DNA of 64,000 nucleotides. Origin: an uncultured Ruegeria sp. (GTDB lineage: Bacteria; Pseudomonadota; Alphaproteobacteria; Rhodobacterales; Rhodobacteraceae). The notes below the pieces were generated by a model. It had not been told where the DNA came from and did no database searches. It saw only the letters and a program-made list of their open reading frames with translations. The stretch's first letter is position 1, and each line of letters starts with the position of its first letter. A program made the position numbers and the translations under genes. This document shows, in pieces, positions 46,507-54,954 of this stretch. The stretch spans positions 1 to 64,000 of the forward strand of contig NZ_CANMQQ010000003.1 in assembly GCF_947500045.1 (NCBI RefSeq). The letters run 5' to 3'.

Positions 46507-47841
46507 ATGGCACAGGCCATGAAGATCGCCATCGTGGATGACGAACAGGACATGCGTCAGTCGATCAGCCAGTGGCTGGCACTGTCGGGATACGACACCG
46601 AGACATTCGCCAGCGCCGAGGATGCACTCAAGGTTCTGGGGCCCGAATATCCGGGGATCGTGATCTCTGACATCAAGATGCCCGGCATGGATGGCATACA
46701 GTTGCTGAAAAAGCTGATGGGTGCGGACAGCACTCTGCCCGTGATCATGATTACGGGGCATGGTGATGTTCCGATGGCAGTCGAAGCAATGCGTGTCGGG
46801 GCGTTTGATTTCCTTGAAAAGCCTTTCAACCCGGATCGTATGTCAGAATTGGCCAAGCGGGCCAGTAATGCACGACGCCTGACGCTAGACAACCGTGCAC
46901 TGCGGCGCGAGCTTTCGGGCGGCACCCAGATCATGAACAAGTTAATCGGTGCAAGCCCTGTTATGGAGCGTCTGCGCGAGGACATTCTGGATCTGGGGCA
47001 GGCTGATGGTCATGTTCTGATCGATGGTGAAACAGGGACCGGTAAGACCTTGGTCGCGCACGCCTTGCATGCGGTCGGTAGCCGAGCGGGCAAGAAATTT
47101 GTTCTGGTATCCTGCGCTGCGCTGGAGGAAGAGACGCTCTCAAAACGTCTATTCGGACCGATGTTGCCCGAGGACACACAATTGCCGGCCATTGAAGAAG
47201 CGCGTGGTGGGACATTGGTTCTGGAAGACATCGAAGCGCTGAGCGATACGCTGCAGGCCCGGCTTCTTAGCGTGATGAATGATCAAGGTACGCCTGCGGA
47301 AACGCGGATCGTTGCAATTTCGAACCTGCAAGAGGCAGGTAAGACCTCGGAAGACGTGTTGCGACCGGATTTGTTCTATCGACTTGCGGCGTTGCGCATC
47401 ACCATGCCGCCGCTGCGTCAGCGAGGCGAAGATATTCTGACCTTGTTCACCCGTCTGAGTGAGCAGTTTGCCGAGGAATACGGGTGTGAGGCCCCGCAGG
47501 TCAGCGCACAGGAAGCGGCACAACTGTTGCAAGCTCCGTGGCCGGGGAATGTACGGCAGCTAATCAACATTGCCGAACGCGCGGTACTGCAATCGCGGCG
47601 CGGCTCTGGGACGATTGCGTCTTTGCTGATGTCCGATCATGAGGAAATGCAGCCGGTGATGACGACTGAAGGCAAGCCGTTGAAGGAATACGTCGAAGCG
47701 TTCGAGCGGATGCTGATCGACAACACGATGCGCCGTCACAAGGGCTCGATCGCGTCGGTGATGGACGAGTTGTGCCTGCCGCGCCGGACGCTGAACGAGA
47801 AGATGGCCAAATATGGGCTGCAGCGTTCAGACTATTTGTAA
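46507..47841 (+). CDS. dctD: DctD-like response regulator with degenerate sigma-54 activator domain
   Basis: The 444-residue protein has a receiver domain with phospho-acceptor Asp 55 (IVISDIKMPG), an AAA+ domain with Walker A GETGTGKT (about 174-181), and a C-terminal Fis-type HTH (KGSIASVMDELCLPRRTLNEKMAKYGL). The GAFTGA loop that contacts sigma-54 is absent: LSKRLFG runs straight to LPAIEEARGGTL. The Walker B reads TLVLEDI rather than the usual TLFLDEI. It may therefore act without sigma-54, like NtrC of Rhodobacter capsulatus. ATG 46507 is 6 bases after an AAGGAA site. Confidence 0.85.
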   Translation: MAQAMKIAIVDDEQDMRQSISQWLALSGYDTETFASAEDALKVLGPEYPGIVISDIKMPGMDGIQLLKKLMGADSTLPVIMITGHGDVPMAVEAMRVGAFDFLEKPFNPDRMSELAKRASNARRLTLDNRALRRELSGGTQIMNKLIGASPVMERLREDILDLGQADGHVLIDGETGTGKTLVAHALHAVGSRAGKKFVLVSCAALEEETLSKRLFGPMLPEDTQLPAIEEARGGTLVLEDIEALSDTLQARLLSVMNDQGTPAETRIVAISNLQEAGKTSEDVLRPDLFYRLAALRITMPPLRQRGEDILTLFTRLSEQFAEEYGCEAPQVSAQEAAQLLQAPWPGNVRQLINIAERAVLQSRRGSGTIASLLMSDHEEMQPVMTTEGKPLKEYVEAFERMLIDNTMRRHKGSIASVMDELCLPRRTLNEKMAKYGLQRSDYL

Positions 47842-48352
47842 CGCTCATAGAGGGGGCCAGCCCCCTCTCTTGGCCTTGCAGGCCAATTCACGCCCCCGAG
47901 GTATTTTGGGCCAGATGAAGAGATCCTGCGCTGCGTTCCGGGGCTGAATGCAGTTTGCCCATTGTCTTTTCCACAGGACTGCTTTTATTGTGGTCGGACG
48001 GGCCGGGCGTTTTACGCCTGCAAGCCCCGTTTTTTTGAGATTCGCTGCTGAGCCGATGACGAGGATCGATCCCGCGCGGTACTGCAGACCGATTATGCCC
48101 TTGATTGGGCAGATGAACGCCTGAGCCCGTCTATACGGGCGAAAGGAATAAATGGGCAGGCCGCGATCAACGCGCCTGTCGGAGAAGAACCGCGATGACG
48201 CGCGCGCAACGATTGAGTATACGGGCAGGGGGCCATAGCGCCAGACCCTGCCGCGCGCCGTCCGATATCGCCCGTACAAGACACCTTCCCAAAAGCGCCT
48301 GTCCGCCTGGACGGGTCAGGACAACGCGTTTGGCGCGGTGCACCAAGGACAC
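47842..48352 (+). other. 510-bp dctD-rne intergenic region with terminators and structured rne leader
   Basis: This gap has no convincing gene. It contains a GC hairpin AGAGGGGG/CCCCCTCT (47849-47868) and a complete terminator at 47998-48036. It then has further inverted repeats ahead of rne: GGGCAGG...CCTGTC near 48150-48180, GGGCAGGG...CCCTGCC near 48225-48260 and GTCCGCCTGGAC near 48301. A 144-residue minus-strand frame (47845-48279) lacks recognisable features and is rejected. The structured part is probably the rne 5' untranslated region, which in other bacteria mediates RNase E autoregulation. Confidence 0.6.
47998..48036 (+). terminator. Rho-independent terminator between dctD and rne
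   Basis: A bipartite stem, ACGGG/CCCGT (47998-48002, 48026-48030) enclosing GGCGT-TTT-ACGCC (48006-48018), is followed by a run of seven T to 48036. It ends dctD transcription or acts within the rne leader. Confidence 0.8.
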
Positions 48353-51094
48353 ATGGCTAAGAAAATGCTTATCGATGCCACCCACGCGGAGGAAACCCGC
48401 GTTGTGGTGGTCGATGGAAACAAGGTTGAGGAATTTGACTTTGAATCCGAAAACAAACGCCAGCTTGCTGGCAACATCTATCTTGCAAAAGTAACTCGGG
48501 TCGAGCCGTCGCTGCAGGCGGCTTTTGTGGATTATGGTGGGAACCGACACGGGTTCCTGGCGTTTTCCGAGATTCATCCTGATTACTACCAGATCCCCGT
48601 CGCCGACCGTGAGGCGTTGATGGAGGAAGAGCGTGCATATGCCGAATCTATGCGCGCGCGGGATGACGCGGAAGAATCGAAGCCGAAAAAGCGCCGATCA
48701 CGTTCGCGCAGCAAAGCAGCGAACGTTAAGTCCGACGATCCAGTGGAAACGATGGAAGTCTCTTCCGAGCCGTCGGGGATGGAAACCATCGATCTGGACG
48801 ACAGTGACGAAACCGCAGATTTGTCTGTGCCTGAAGGTACATCTCCGATGGAGACGGTTGCGGATACGCCTGTGGAAGAACCGGATGATGCAGGTGGTTC
48901 CCAGCAGACGGGAGAGGCCGCTACTGAAGTCGTAGATGCGGAAGAAACTGCTGAGCAAAGCCCAGCGGATGCATCCACCGAAGCGGCAGAGGAAGCCTCT
49001 GAAACTGAGAGCGCCGAAGCCGCAGCTGAACCGGAATCTGCAGGAGAAGATGGCGATTCCGAAGACGATGACAAGCAGACCGACGCGACTGCGAAAGACG
49101 ATTCCATCGAATCCGTAGCGGATGAAGATGACAGCGAAGATATTCGCCCACCGCGCAAGCCGCGGCCGCGCCGATACAAGATTCAGGAAGTGATCAAGGT
49201 GCGCCAGGTTTTGCTGGTGCAGGTCGTGAAAGAAGAACGGGGCAACAAGGGGGCGGCGCTGACAACCTATCTGTCGCTTGCCGGGCGCTATTGCGTATTG
49301 ATGCCGAACACCGCGCGTGGTGGCGGGATCAGCCGCAAGATTACAAACGCGGCGGATCGGAAGAAGCTGAAGGACATTGCCTCGGAAATTGACGTGCCGT
49401 TGGGCGCGGGTCTTATTGTGCGGACGGCCGGGGCCAAGCGTACAAAATCCGAGATCAAGCGCGACTATGAATATCTGCAACGGCTTTGGGAGCAAATCCG
49501 TGAACTGACGCTGCAATCCATTGCGCCCGCGAAAATCTATGAAGAAGGCGATCTGATCAAACGCTCGATCCGCGATCTTTATAACCGCGATATCGATGAG
49601 GTTCTGGTTGAAGGCGAGGGCGGGTACCGCATCGCCAAGGACTTCATGAAGATGATCATGCCGTCCCACGCCAAGAACGTGAAACGGTACGAGGATGCGC
49701 TGCCGCTATTCGCGCGCTATCAGGTTGAAAGCTATCTGGCGGGGATGTTCAATCCCACGGTTCAGCTGAGATCAGGTGGCTATATCGTGATCGGAGTGAC
49801 CGAGGCATTGGTCGCGATCGACGTGAACTCGGGCCGGGCGACCAAAGAAGGCTCGATCGAGGAAACGGCTCTTAAGACCAACCTGGAAGCTGCTGAAGAA
49901 GTGGCGCGCCAGTTGCGATTGCGCGACCTTGCGGGCCTGATCGTCATCGACTTTATCGATATGGACGAGCGCAAGAATAACGCGGCCGTTGAGAAGCGTC
50001 TGAAAGACAAGCTGAAAACGGATCGTGCCCGAATTCAGGTAGGGCGGATTTCGGGCTTTGGTCTGTTGGAGATGAGCCGCCAGCGTCTGCGCCCCGGTAT
50101 GCTTGAGGCGACGACTCAGCCGTGCCCGGCTTGTCATGGCACCGGTCTGATCCGTTCGGATGACAATATGGCATTGTCGATCCTGCGTCAGATCGAAGAG
50201 GAAGGCACCCGCCGCCGATCGCGCGAGGTTCTGGTGCGCTGCCCGGTGAGTATTGCCAACTTTCTGATGAACCAGAAACGCGAACATATCGCCCAGATCG
50301 AGGCGCGATATGGTTTGTCGGTTCGGATCGAAGGGGATGTGCATCTGGTCAGCCCTGATTTCTCGATGGAGAAGTTCAAGACCGCGAGTCGCGTTGTCCC
50401 GGAAGCAACCGCGCCAGTGGTCTCGGTGGACGCGTCGCTGATGGATATGGTCGACGCCACTGATGAGGACGAAAGCGAAGAAGAAACTGCGGTCGAGGTC
50501 GAAGAAGAGACTAAGCCCAAGCGCAAACGGCGTCGGCGGCGTCGCAAGAAAAGTTCTGGTGGTGAAGATGCCTCGGACGGAAATGGCGAAGAGGCTGATA
50601 CCGTAGGCGAAGAGGTTTCCGAGGCTCAAGCTGAAGCGGTCGAAGCCAAGCTAGATGAGGCTGAGTCGGTAGTTGAGGAAGAGGCTGAGAAAACGGCCAA
50701 ACCCAAGAAACGTCGGGCGCCGCGGCGTCGTAAAAAGGATGTTGAAGCAGAGGCGGAAGCTAAAGCCCCACAGTCTGCAGACGACGAACCAGCCGTTGAG
50801 CAAGAGAGCAAACCGGAAACAGCAAAACCCGAAGCTGTTGAAGCTGAACAGCCGGAGCAAACCGAGGACACTCAGGACGTTGCGGAAACGCCTGAGCCTG
50901 AGGCAGCGCAAGTGCAGTCGGATGAAGGATCACCAGAAGCAGAACCGGTCGTCGCCGAAACCGAAGAGCAACCTGCTGAACCTGAGGTCGTCGATATCGA
51001 AACGCCGGAGCCTGTCCTTGAGACGGTGGCAGAGGAACCTGAACCATCACCGGCCAAGCCAAAGCGGCGCGGTTGGTGGTCATTGGGACAATAA
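48353..51094 (+). CDS. rne: Ribonuclease E
   Basis: RNase E is the main mRNA-decay endonuclease and degradosome scaffold. The 913-residue protein has an N-terminal S1 domain split by an acidic, Ser/Glu/Asp-rich insertion (about 100-265). The DNase I-like catalytic domain follows, with AIDVNSGRATKEGSIEET (Asp about 489) and IVIDFIDMDERKNN (Asp about 535). The zinc-link CPACHGTG is near 592. The C-terminal arm has alternating Arg/Lys-rich (KRKRRRRRRKK) and acidic low-complexity stretches, ending RRGWWSLGQ. ATG 48353 gives MAKKMLIDATH, the usual alphaproteobacterial start. Confidence 0.96.
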   Translation: MAKKMLIDATHAEETRVVVVDGNKVEEFDFESENKRQLAGNIYLAKVTRVEPSLQAAFVDYGGNRHGFLAFSEIHPDYYQIPVADREALMEEERAYAESMRARDDAEESKPKKRRSRSRSKAANVKSDDPVETMEVSSEPSGMETIDLDDSDETADLSVPEGTSPMETVADTPVEEPDDAGGSQQTGEAATEVVDAEETAEQSPADASTEAAEEASETESAEAAAEPESAGEDGDSEDDDKQTDATAKDDSIESVADEDDSEDIRPPRKPRPRRYKIQEVIKVRQVLLVQVVKEERGNKGAALTTYLSLAGRYCVLMPNTARGGGISRKITNAADRKKLKDIASEIDVPLGAGLIVRTAGAKRTKSEIKRDYEYLQRLWEQIRELTLQSIAPAKIYEEGDLIKRSIRDLYNRDIDEVLVEGEGGYRIAKDFMKMIMPSHAKNVKRYEDALPLFARYQVESYLAGMFNPTVQLRSGGYIVIGVTEALVAIDVNSGRATKEGSIEETALKTNLEAAEEVARQLRLRDLAGLIVIDFIDMDERKNNAAVEKRLKDKLKTDRARIQVGRISGFGLLEMSRQRLRPGMLEATTQPCPACHGTGLIRSDDNMALSILRQIEEEGTRRRSREVLVRCPVSIANFLMNQKREHIAQIEARYGLSVRIEGDVHLVSPDFSMEKFKTASRVVPEATAPVVSVDASLMDMVDATDEDESEEETAVEVEEETKPKRKRRRRRRKKSSGGEDASDGNGEEADTVGEEVSEAQAEAVEAKLDEAESVVEEEAEKTAKPKKRRAPRRRKKDVEAEAEAKAPQSADDEPAVEQESKPETAKPEAVEAEQPEQTEDTQDVAETPEPEAAQVQSDEGSPEAEPVVAETEEQPAEPEVVDIETPEPVLETVAEEPEPSPAKPKRRGWWSLGQ

Positions 51095-51096
51095 TG

Positions 51097-51127
51097 AAAA
51101 GGCGGGCCAGTTGGCCCGCCTTTTTCG
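51097..51127 (+). terminator. Rho-independent terminator of rne
   Basis: The stem AAAAGGCGGGCCA (51097-51109) / TGGCCCGCCTTTT (51112-51124) is perfect and followed by T. The A-rich 5' side also allows use for tusA on the minus strand. Confidence 0.92.
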
Positions 51128-51145
51128 TTTCTGATACCAGAGGCT

Positions 51146-51379
51146 TTAGTCAGATTTGCGGATCAGATATATCTGGTGCCCATTTGAACTGTCTGCTGAG
51201 ATCAGTGTATGGCCCGCTTCAGTGCAGAAATGCGGTACGTCGATAATTGCTGCCGGGTCATCAGCCAATATACGAAGCAACCCACCCGCAGGCAGAGATT
51301 TTAGCCGTTTTCGGGCTTTCAGCACAGGCAAGGGGCATAACAATCCCAGCGCATCCAGTGTTTCCGTCTCATCTGTCAT
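51146..51379 (-). CDS. TusA-family sulfurtransferase
   Basis: The 77-residue protein has the SirA/TusA signature LDALGLLCPLPVLKARKRLKSL, with the persulfide Cys at position 15 followed by Pro. Such proteins carry sulfur for tRNA thiolation or molybdenum cofactor pathways. The frame is open to 51472 but the ATG at 51379 gives the normal TusA length. It is divergent from ccdA. Confidence 0.92.
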   Translation of the reverse strand: MTDETETLDALGLLCPLPVLKARKRLKSLPAGGLLRILADDPAAIIDVPHFCTEAGHTLISADSSNGHQIYLIRKSD

Positions 51380-51484
51380 CCGGTTGAGATATTTCCAAGC
51401 TGCGCTGCTGTCCAGTATGCAACCACGAGGATGTGACTGAATGGCCCCGTGACGAAGGTCACTCGATACCATATGTGCAGTTGT

Positions 51485-52237
51485 ATGTTTGGAATTGATA
51501 TCATCGACGCTGGGCTGCTGCCTGCCATGTTCATCGCCATGCTTGGCGGGTTGATCAGCTTTCTGTCACCCTGTGTGCTGCCGATTGTGCCGCCCTATCT
51601 GGCCTATATGAGCGGTGTAACGATCAATGAAATGCAGGATGAAGCGCGGGCGCGACGGAAGGCTACACTCTCGGCGCTGTTTTTTGTGCTTGGCTTGTCG
51701 ACGGTCTTCCTGCTGCTGGGTTTCACAGCTTCGGCCTTTGGGGCGTTTGTCCTTCAAAATCAGGTGCTATTTGCCAAATTGTCCGGGGCGGTGGTGATTG
51801 TCTTTGGCCTTCACTTCTTGAATGTATTTCGCATTCCTCTTCTGGATCGTGAAGCAAGGGTTGAGACCGGAGATTCCGGTGGTTCGGTCTTTGGTGCTTA
51901 TATCCTGGGCCTTGCGTTTGCCTTTGGCTGGACCCCGTGTATCGGTCCGCAACTTGGCGCGATTTTATCTCTGGCGGCGTCAGAGGCTTCGGTCGCGCGT
52001 GGCACTTTGTTGCTTGGGGTTTACGCTGCGGGGTTGGGCATACCGTTTCTTCTGGCAGCAATGTTCCTGAATCGGTCGATGGCCCTGATGAACAGGATCA
52101 AGCCGTATATGGGCACCATCGAAAAGGTGATGGGCGGGTTGCTGTTGTTTGTCGGTATCATGCTGATCACCGGGTTGTTCACCGAGTTCAGCTGGTGGCT
52201 TCTTGAAACATTTCCGGCATTGGCGAACTTTGGTTAA
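51485..52237 (+). CDS. ccdA: CcdA-type thiol-disulfide transmembrane protein
   Basis: CcdA moves electrons from cytoplasmic thioredoxin to periplasmic thioredoxin-like proteins for cytochrome c maturation. The 250-residue protein has six membrane helices with the two redox Cys in LSPCVLPIVPPYLAYMSG and GWTPCIGPQLGAIL. MFGIDIIDAGLLPAMF at 51485 is the family-like start; an upstream ATG at 51473 is possible. It complements ccmE, ccmF and ccmH about 12 kb upstream. Confidence 0.92.
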   Translation: MFGIDIIDAGLLPAMFIAMLGGLISFLSPCVLPIVPPYLAYMSGVTINEMQDEARARRKATLSALFFVLGLSTVFLLLGFTASAFGAFVLQNQVLFAKLSGAVVIVFGLHFLNVFRIPLLDREARVETGDSGGSVFGAYILGLAFAFGWTPCIGPQLGAILSLAASEASVARGTLLLGVYAAGLGIPFLLAAMFLNRSMALMNRIKPYMGTIEKVMGGLLLFVGIMLITGLFTEFSWWLLETFPALANFG

Positions 52238-52324
52238 CCCTCTGGCGTTAAACGTGGATGGCTGAACAGCGGGTCTTACCTTGAAGGTACCGCTGCGCTA
52301 GTCTGCGGATCAGAGGGCCGGGTC

Positions 52325-53536
52325 ATGAGCAGTCAACAACCCCATCTGCAGGTGCGCAAGCGCCGGGTTTTTTATATTCCCGGTTACGATCCGATTCCTC
52401 CGCGCCGTTACCGAGAGCTTTATCGTAAAGAAGGCAACGCACAGGCGGCCATTTCAGGTTATGAGATTGATATCAGCGCCAAGAAAGGTGACGGCGGATA
52501 TGGCTGGCACGTCACATCGCAACAGGATGGTGGGCCGGTCGAGACTGATATCGATGTATTGGTGTGGTCCGATATCGTGCGGGACAGCATGGCCCGATCG
52601 ATTCCGGCGACATACGCCCAAATGGCAAGGACCGCCTGGATTTACATCACAACTGGAACGCTTTGGCGACTTATGCAACTGCGCAAGGGGCCAGTTATCG
52701 CAGCACTATACCCGGTGGGAATGCTTTTGGTTCAACTGGCGCTGGCGCTGCTTGCCGCTTGGGGCGTGGTTGCTGGATTGGCCCCGTTCATCGGGTGGTG
52801 GTCACTATTGCCTGCTTCGGCAGTGATCTTTGGGTTGATGCGTTGGTTTAGAAAAATAGACAGCCGATTTTTTGCATATTACCTAATGCATGACTACGCC
52901 CATTCGGCGCGCATGAAAGGGGAGTACTCACCCGCGATACAAGCGCGTCTCAGTCAGTTTGCAGGGCAGGTTTCTTTGGCTCTGAGGTCGGATTTTGATG
53001 AAGTTTTGGTTGTCGGCCATAGCTCTGGTGCCCATCTGGGCGTGACTGTGTTGGCCGAGGTGTTGCGGGGGTCGGGGATTTCAAGCGATCGAGCCTTGTC
53101 TTTCCTGACTTTGGGGCAGGTCGTGCCGATGGTCTCCTTCCTGCCTAAGGCCAACGCCTTACGGGCCGATTTGCAATATCTTTCAGAAAGCGAAGAACTC
53201 AACTGGGTCGATGTATCGGCACCAGGTGACGGCTGTGCGTTTGCGCTGTGTGATCCGGTCGCGGTCAGCGGGGTATCGCGCTCCGGTAAACGATGGCCTC
53301 TGGTTCTTTCTGCGGCGTTCACCCAGACGCTTTCGCCTGAGCGCTGGAAGCAGCTCAGGTGGCGGTTCTTTCGGCTTCATTTCCAGTATCTTTGCGCCTT
53401 CGATAGACCCAATGATTACGATTACTTCAGAATAACCGCAGGCCCCCAAACGCTTGCGCAGCGATATATGAACCGTGCGCCTTCACGTTCGCGCATCGAA
53501 AAAGCGGTTTCCAAATACACTACGGTGGACACATGA
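52325..53536 (+). CDS. Membrane-associated alpha/beta-hydrolase-like protein of unknown function
   Basis: The 403-residue protein begins with a soluble segment (VFYIPGYDPIPPRRYRELYRKEG), has two adjacent membrane helices (about 122-170), and then a domain with VLVVGHSSGAHLGVTVL, a GxSxG nucleophile elbow (Ser about 234). It resembles an esterase or lipase anchored in the inner membrane; I do not recognise a characterised family. Its last codons overlap the start of a cytochrome P450 gene by 4 bases (ATGA), so the two are translationally coupled and may act on the same substrate. Confidence 0.7.
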   Translation: MSSQQPHLQVRKRRVFYIPGYDPIPPRRYRELYRKEGNAQAAISGYEIDISAKKGDGGYGWHVTSQQDGGPVETDIDVLVWSDIVRDSMARSIPATYAQMARTAWIYITTGTLWRLMQLRKGPVIAALYPVGMLLVQLALALLAAWGVVAGLAPFIGWWSLLPASAVIFGLMRWFRKIDSRFFAYYLMHDYAHSARMKGEYSPAIQARLSQFAGQVSLALRSDFDEVLVVGHSSGAHLGVTVLAEVLRGSGISSDRALSFLTLGQVVPMVSFLPKANALRADLQYLSESEELNWVDVSAPGDGCAFALCDPVAVSGVSRSGKRWPLVLSAAFTQTLSPERWKQLRWRFFRLHFQYLCAFDRPNDYDYFRITAGPQTLAQRYMNRAPSRSRIEKAVSKYTTVDT

Positions 53537-54882
53537 GGCCGCCAAAGCCAACACCACGTCCCGATAAGGTCTCGCTCTGGCGGTATCTGCGTTTGTTTCG
53601 ACAGGACCTGTTATCTGCCCAGCCCCAGCGCCTGTACCGGGCGTGGATGGCCGAATTTCGAACCCCGTTCTTTCGGTCATACCTGATCAATCAGCCTGAT
53701 CTGATCCGGACCGTGCTGAAAGATCGCCCCGATGCGTTCCCAAAATCAAACCGTATCAGCGAAGGTCTGCGCCCATTGCTTGGTCGGTCGGTGTTTCTTA
53801 CCAATGGCGCGGAATGGCGGCGGCAGCGGCGGATCATTGATCCTGCGTTTGAAGGCGGGCGGTTGAAAGATACGTTTCCAGCCATGGTGGCCGCGGCGCA
53901 AGCCTGCGTGGACAGGCTTGAAGCGCATGTCGGGCAAGAGGTGGAGTGCGAGGGCATCACAAGCCACGTGGCGGCGGATGTGATTTTCCGAACCCTGTTT
54001 TCGGTCCCCATCGAACATGAGGTTGCCGCACAGGTCTTTGATAAATTCCGGCTCTATCAGCGGGAACAACCCTTGTTGAATCTGGCAGCCTTTGTACCGG
54101 TTCCCAGTTGGGTGCCGCGTTTCCATTCCCGTAAGACCCGGCAGACAGCTCGCCAGATAAGAAATCTGATCCGCCGACTAACGGCTGAGCGGGCAGCGGC
54201 AATCAAGAATGGAACGGCGCCCGATGATCTGGCCACAAAGATTATGACAACACCGAACCCAGAAACCGAAAAGTGTTTTGATACGCAGGAGATGGTTGAT
54301 CAGGTCGCGATCTTCTTTTTGGCCGGGCATGAGACCAGCGCATCGGCGTTGGCCTGGGCATTGTATCTGTTGGCGTTGTATCCCGACTGGCAGGACAAAC
54401 TGGCTGAGGAAGCTCAGGCCATTGGCACGCCCGAATTCTCTGACATGTCCCGTCTGCACCTCAGTCGTGATGTGTTTCGCGAGGCGCTTCGGTTGTATCC
54501 TCCGGTGCCGATGATGGTGCGGCAGGCAACCTGTCCCGAACAGTTCCGCGACAGGGATGTTCCGACTGGGTCCCAGATCGTTGTCAGCCCCTGGCACCTG
54601 CATCGTCATGAACGACTTTGGGACAGGCCAGACGATTTCGATCCTGCCCGCTGGGCAACGGAGAACGGCAAGAAATGCCAGCGCGACGCCTATATCCCAT
54701 TTTCTGCGGGGCCTCGGGTCTGCACTGGCGCCGGATTTGCCATGATCGAAGGCCCACTCATCCTGTCGATGCTGCTACGTCGCTATCGCTTCGAAACAAT
54801 CAAAGGCAATACACCAGTACCGGTCGCACATCTGACCGTCAGATCGAAAGATGGGATTTGGTTGCGTGTGGTTGAGCGCTAA
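53533..54882 (+). CDS. Cytochrome P450
   Basis: The 449-residue heme monooxygenase has the I-helix FLAGHETSASALAW (about 260-273), the ExxR motif in FREALRLYPPVP (about 316-327) and the heme-binding FSAGPRVCTGAG with Cys about 397. There is no membrane anchor at the N terminus, so it is a soluble bacterial P450. The substrate is unknown. It overlaps the upstream hydrolase gene by 4 bases. No ferredoxin or reductase gene is adjacent. A TGAGCGCTAAC operator-like site spans its stop codon and belongs to the next gene. Confidence 0.95.
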   Translation: MRPPKPTPRPDKVSLWRYLRLFRQDLLSAQPQRLYRAWMAEFRTPFFRSYLINQPDLIRTVLKDRPDAFPKSNRISEGLRPLLGRSVFLTNGAEWRRQRRIIDPAFEGGRLKDTFPAMVAAAQACVDRLEAHVGQEVECEGITSHVAADVIFRTLFSVPIEHEVAAQVFDKFRLYQREQPLLNLAAFVPVPSWVPRFHSRKTRQTARQIRNLIRRLTAERAAAIKNGTAPDDLATKIMTTPNPETEKCFDTQEMVDQVAIFFLAGHETSASALAWALYLLALYPDWQDKLAEEAQAIGTPEFSDMSRLHLSRDVFREALRLYPPVPMMVRQATCPEQFRDRDVPTGSQIVVSPWHLHRHERLWDRPDDFDPARWATENGKKCQRDAYIPFSAGPRVCTGAGFAMIEGPLILSMLLRRYRFETIKGNTPVPVAHLTVRSKDGIWLRVVER

Positions 54883-54883
54883 C
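54873..54883. promoter_or_regulatory. TGAGCGCTAAC operator-like site upstream of the aldolase gene
   Basis: This matches the perfect gap1 palindrome except for one base (TGAGCGCTAA against TTAGCGCTAA). It lies 72 bp before the aldolase start, overlapping the P450 stop codon. Because another glycolytic gene follows, it is a plausible third site of the same regulator. Confidence 0.5.
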
Positions 54884-54954
54884 AAACTACCATCGCTTGA
54901 CGGCATGCTGTATGCGGTTTGAAAATGCGGAATCATATTGAACGGGAATGAGTT

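Noticed and set aside
47845..48279. 144-codon minus-strand frame ahead of rne
   Set aside because: It has no ribosome-binding site or domain and crosses a terminator and structured leader; better explained as untranslated region.
48700..49140. Tandem repeat or CRISPR-like pattern in the Glu-rich part of rne
   Set aside because: The repetition is codon-level low complexity (GAA/GAG/GCA) without regular repeat units or spacers.
48698..49669. Phe/Arg-rich minus-strand frame
   Set aside because: It is antisense to the acidic low-complexity part of rne; Glu codons read backwards give Phe/Leu/Ser, which explains its odd composition.
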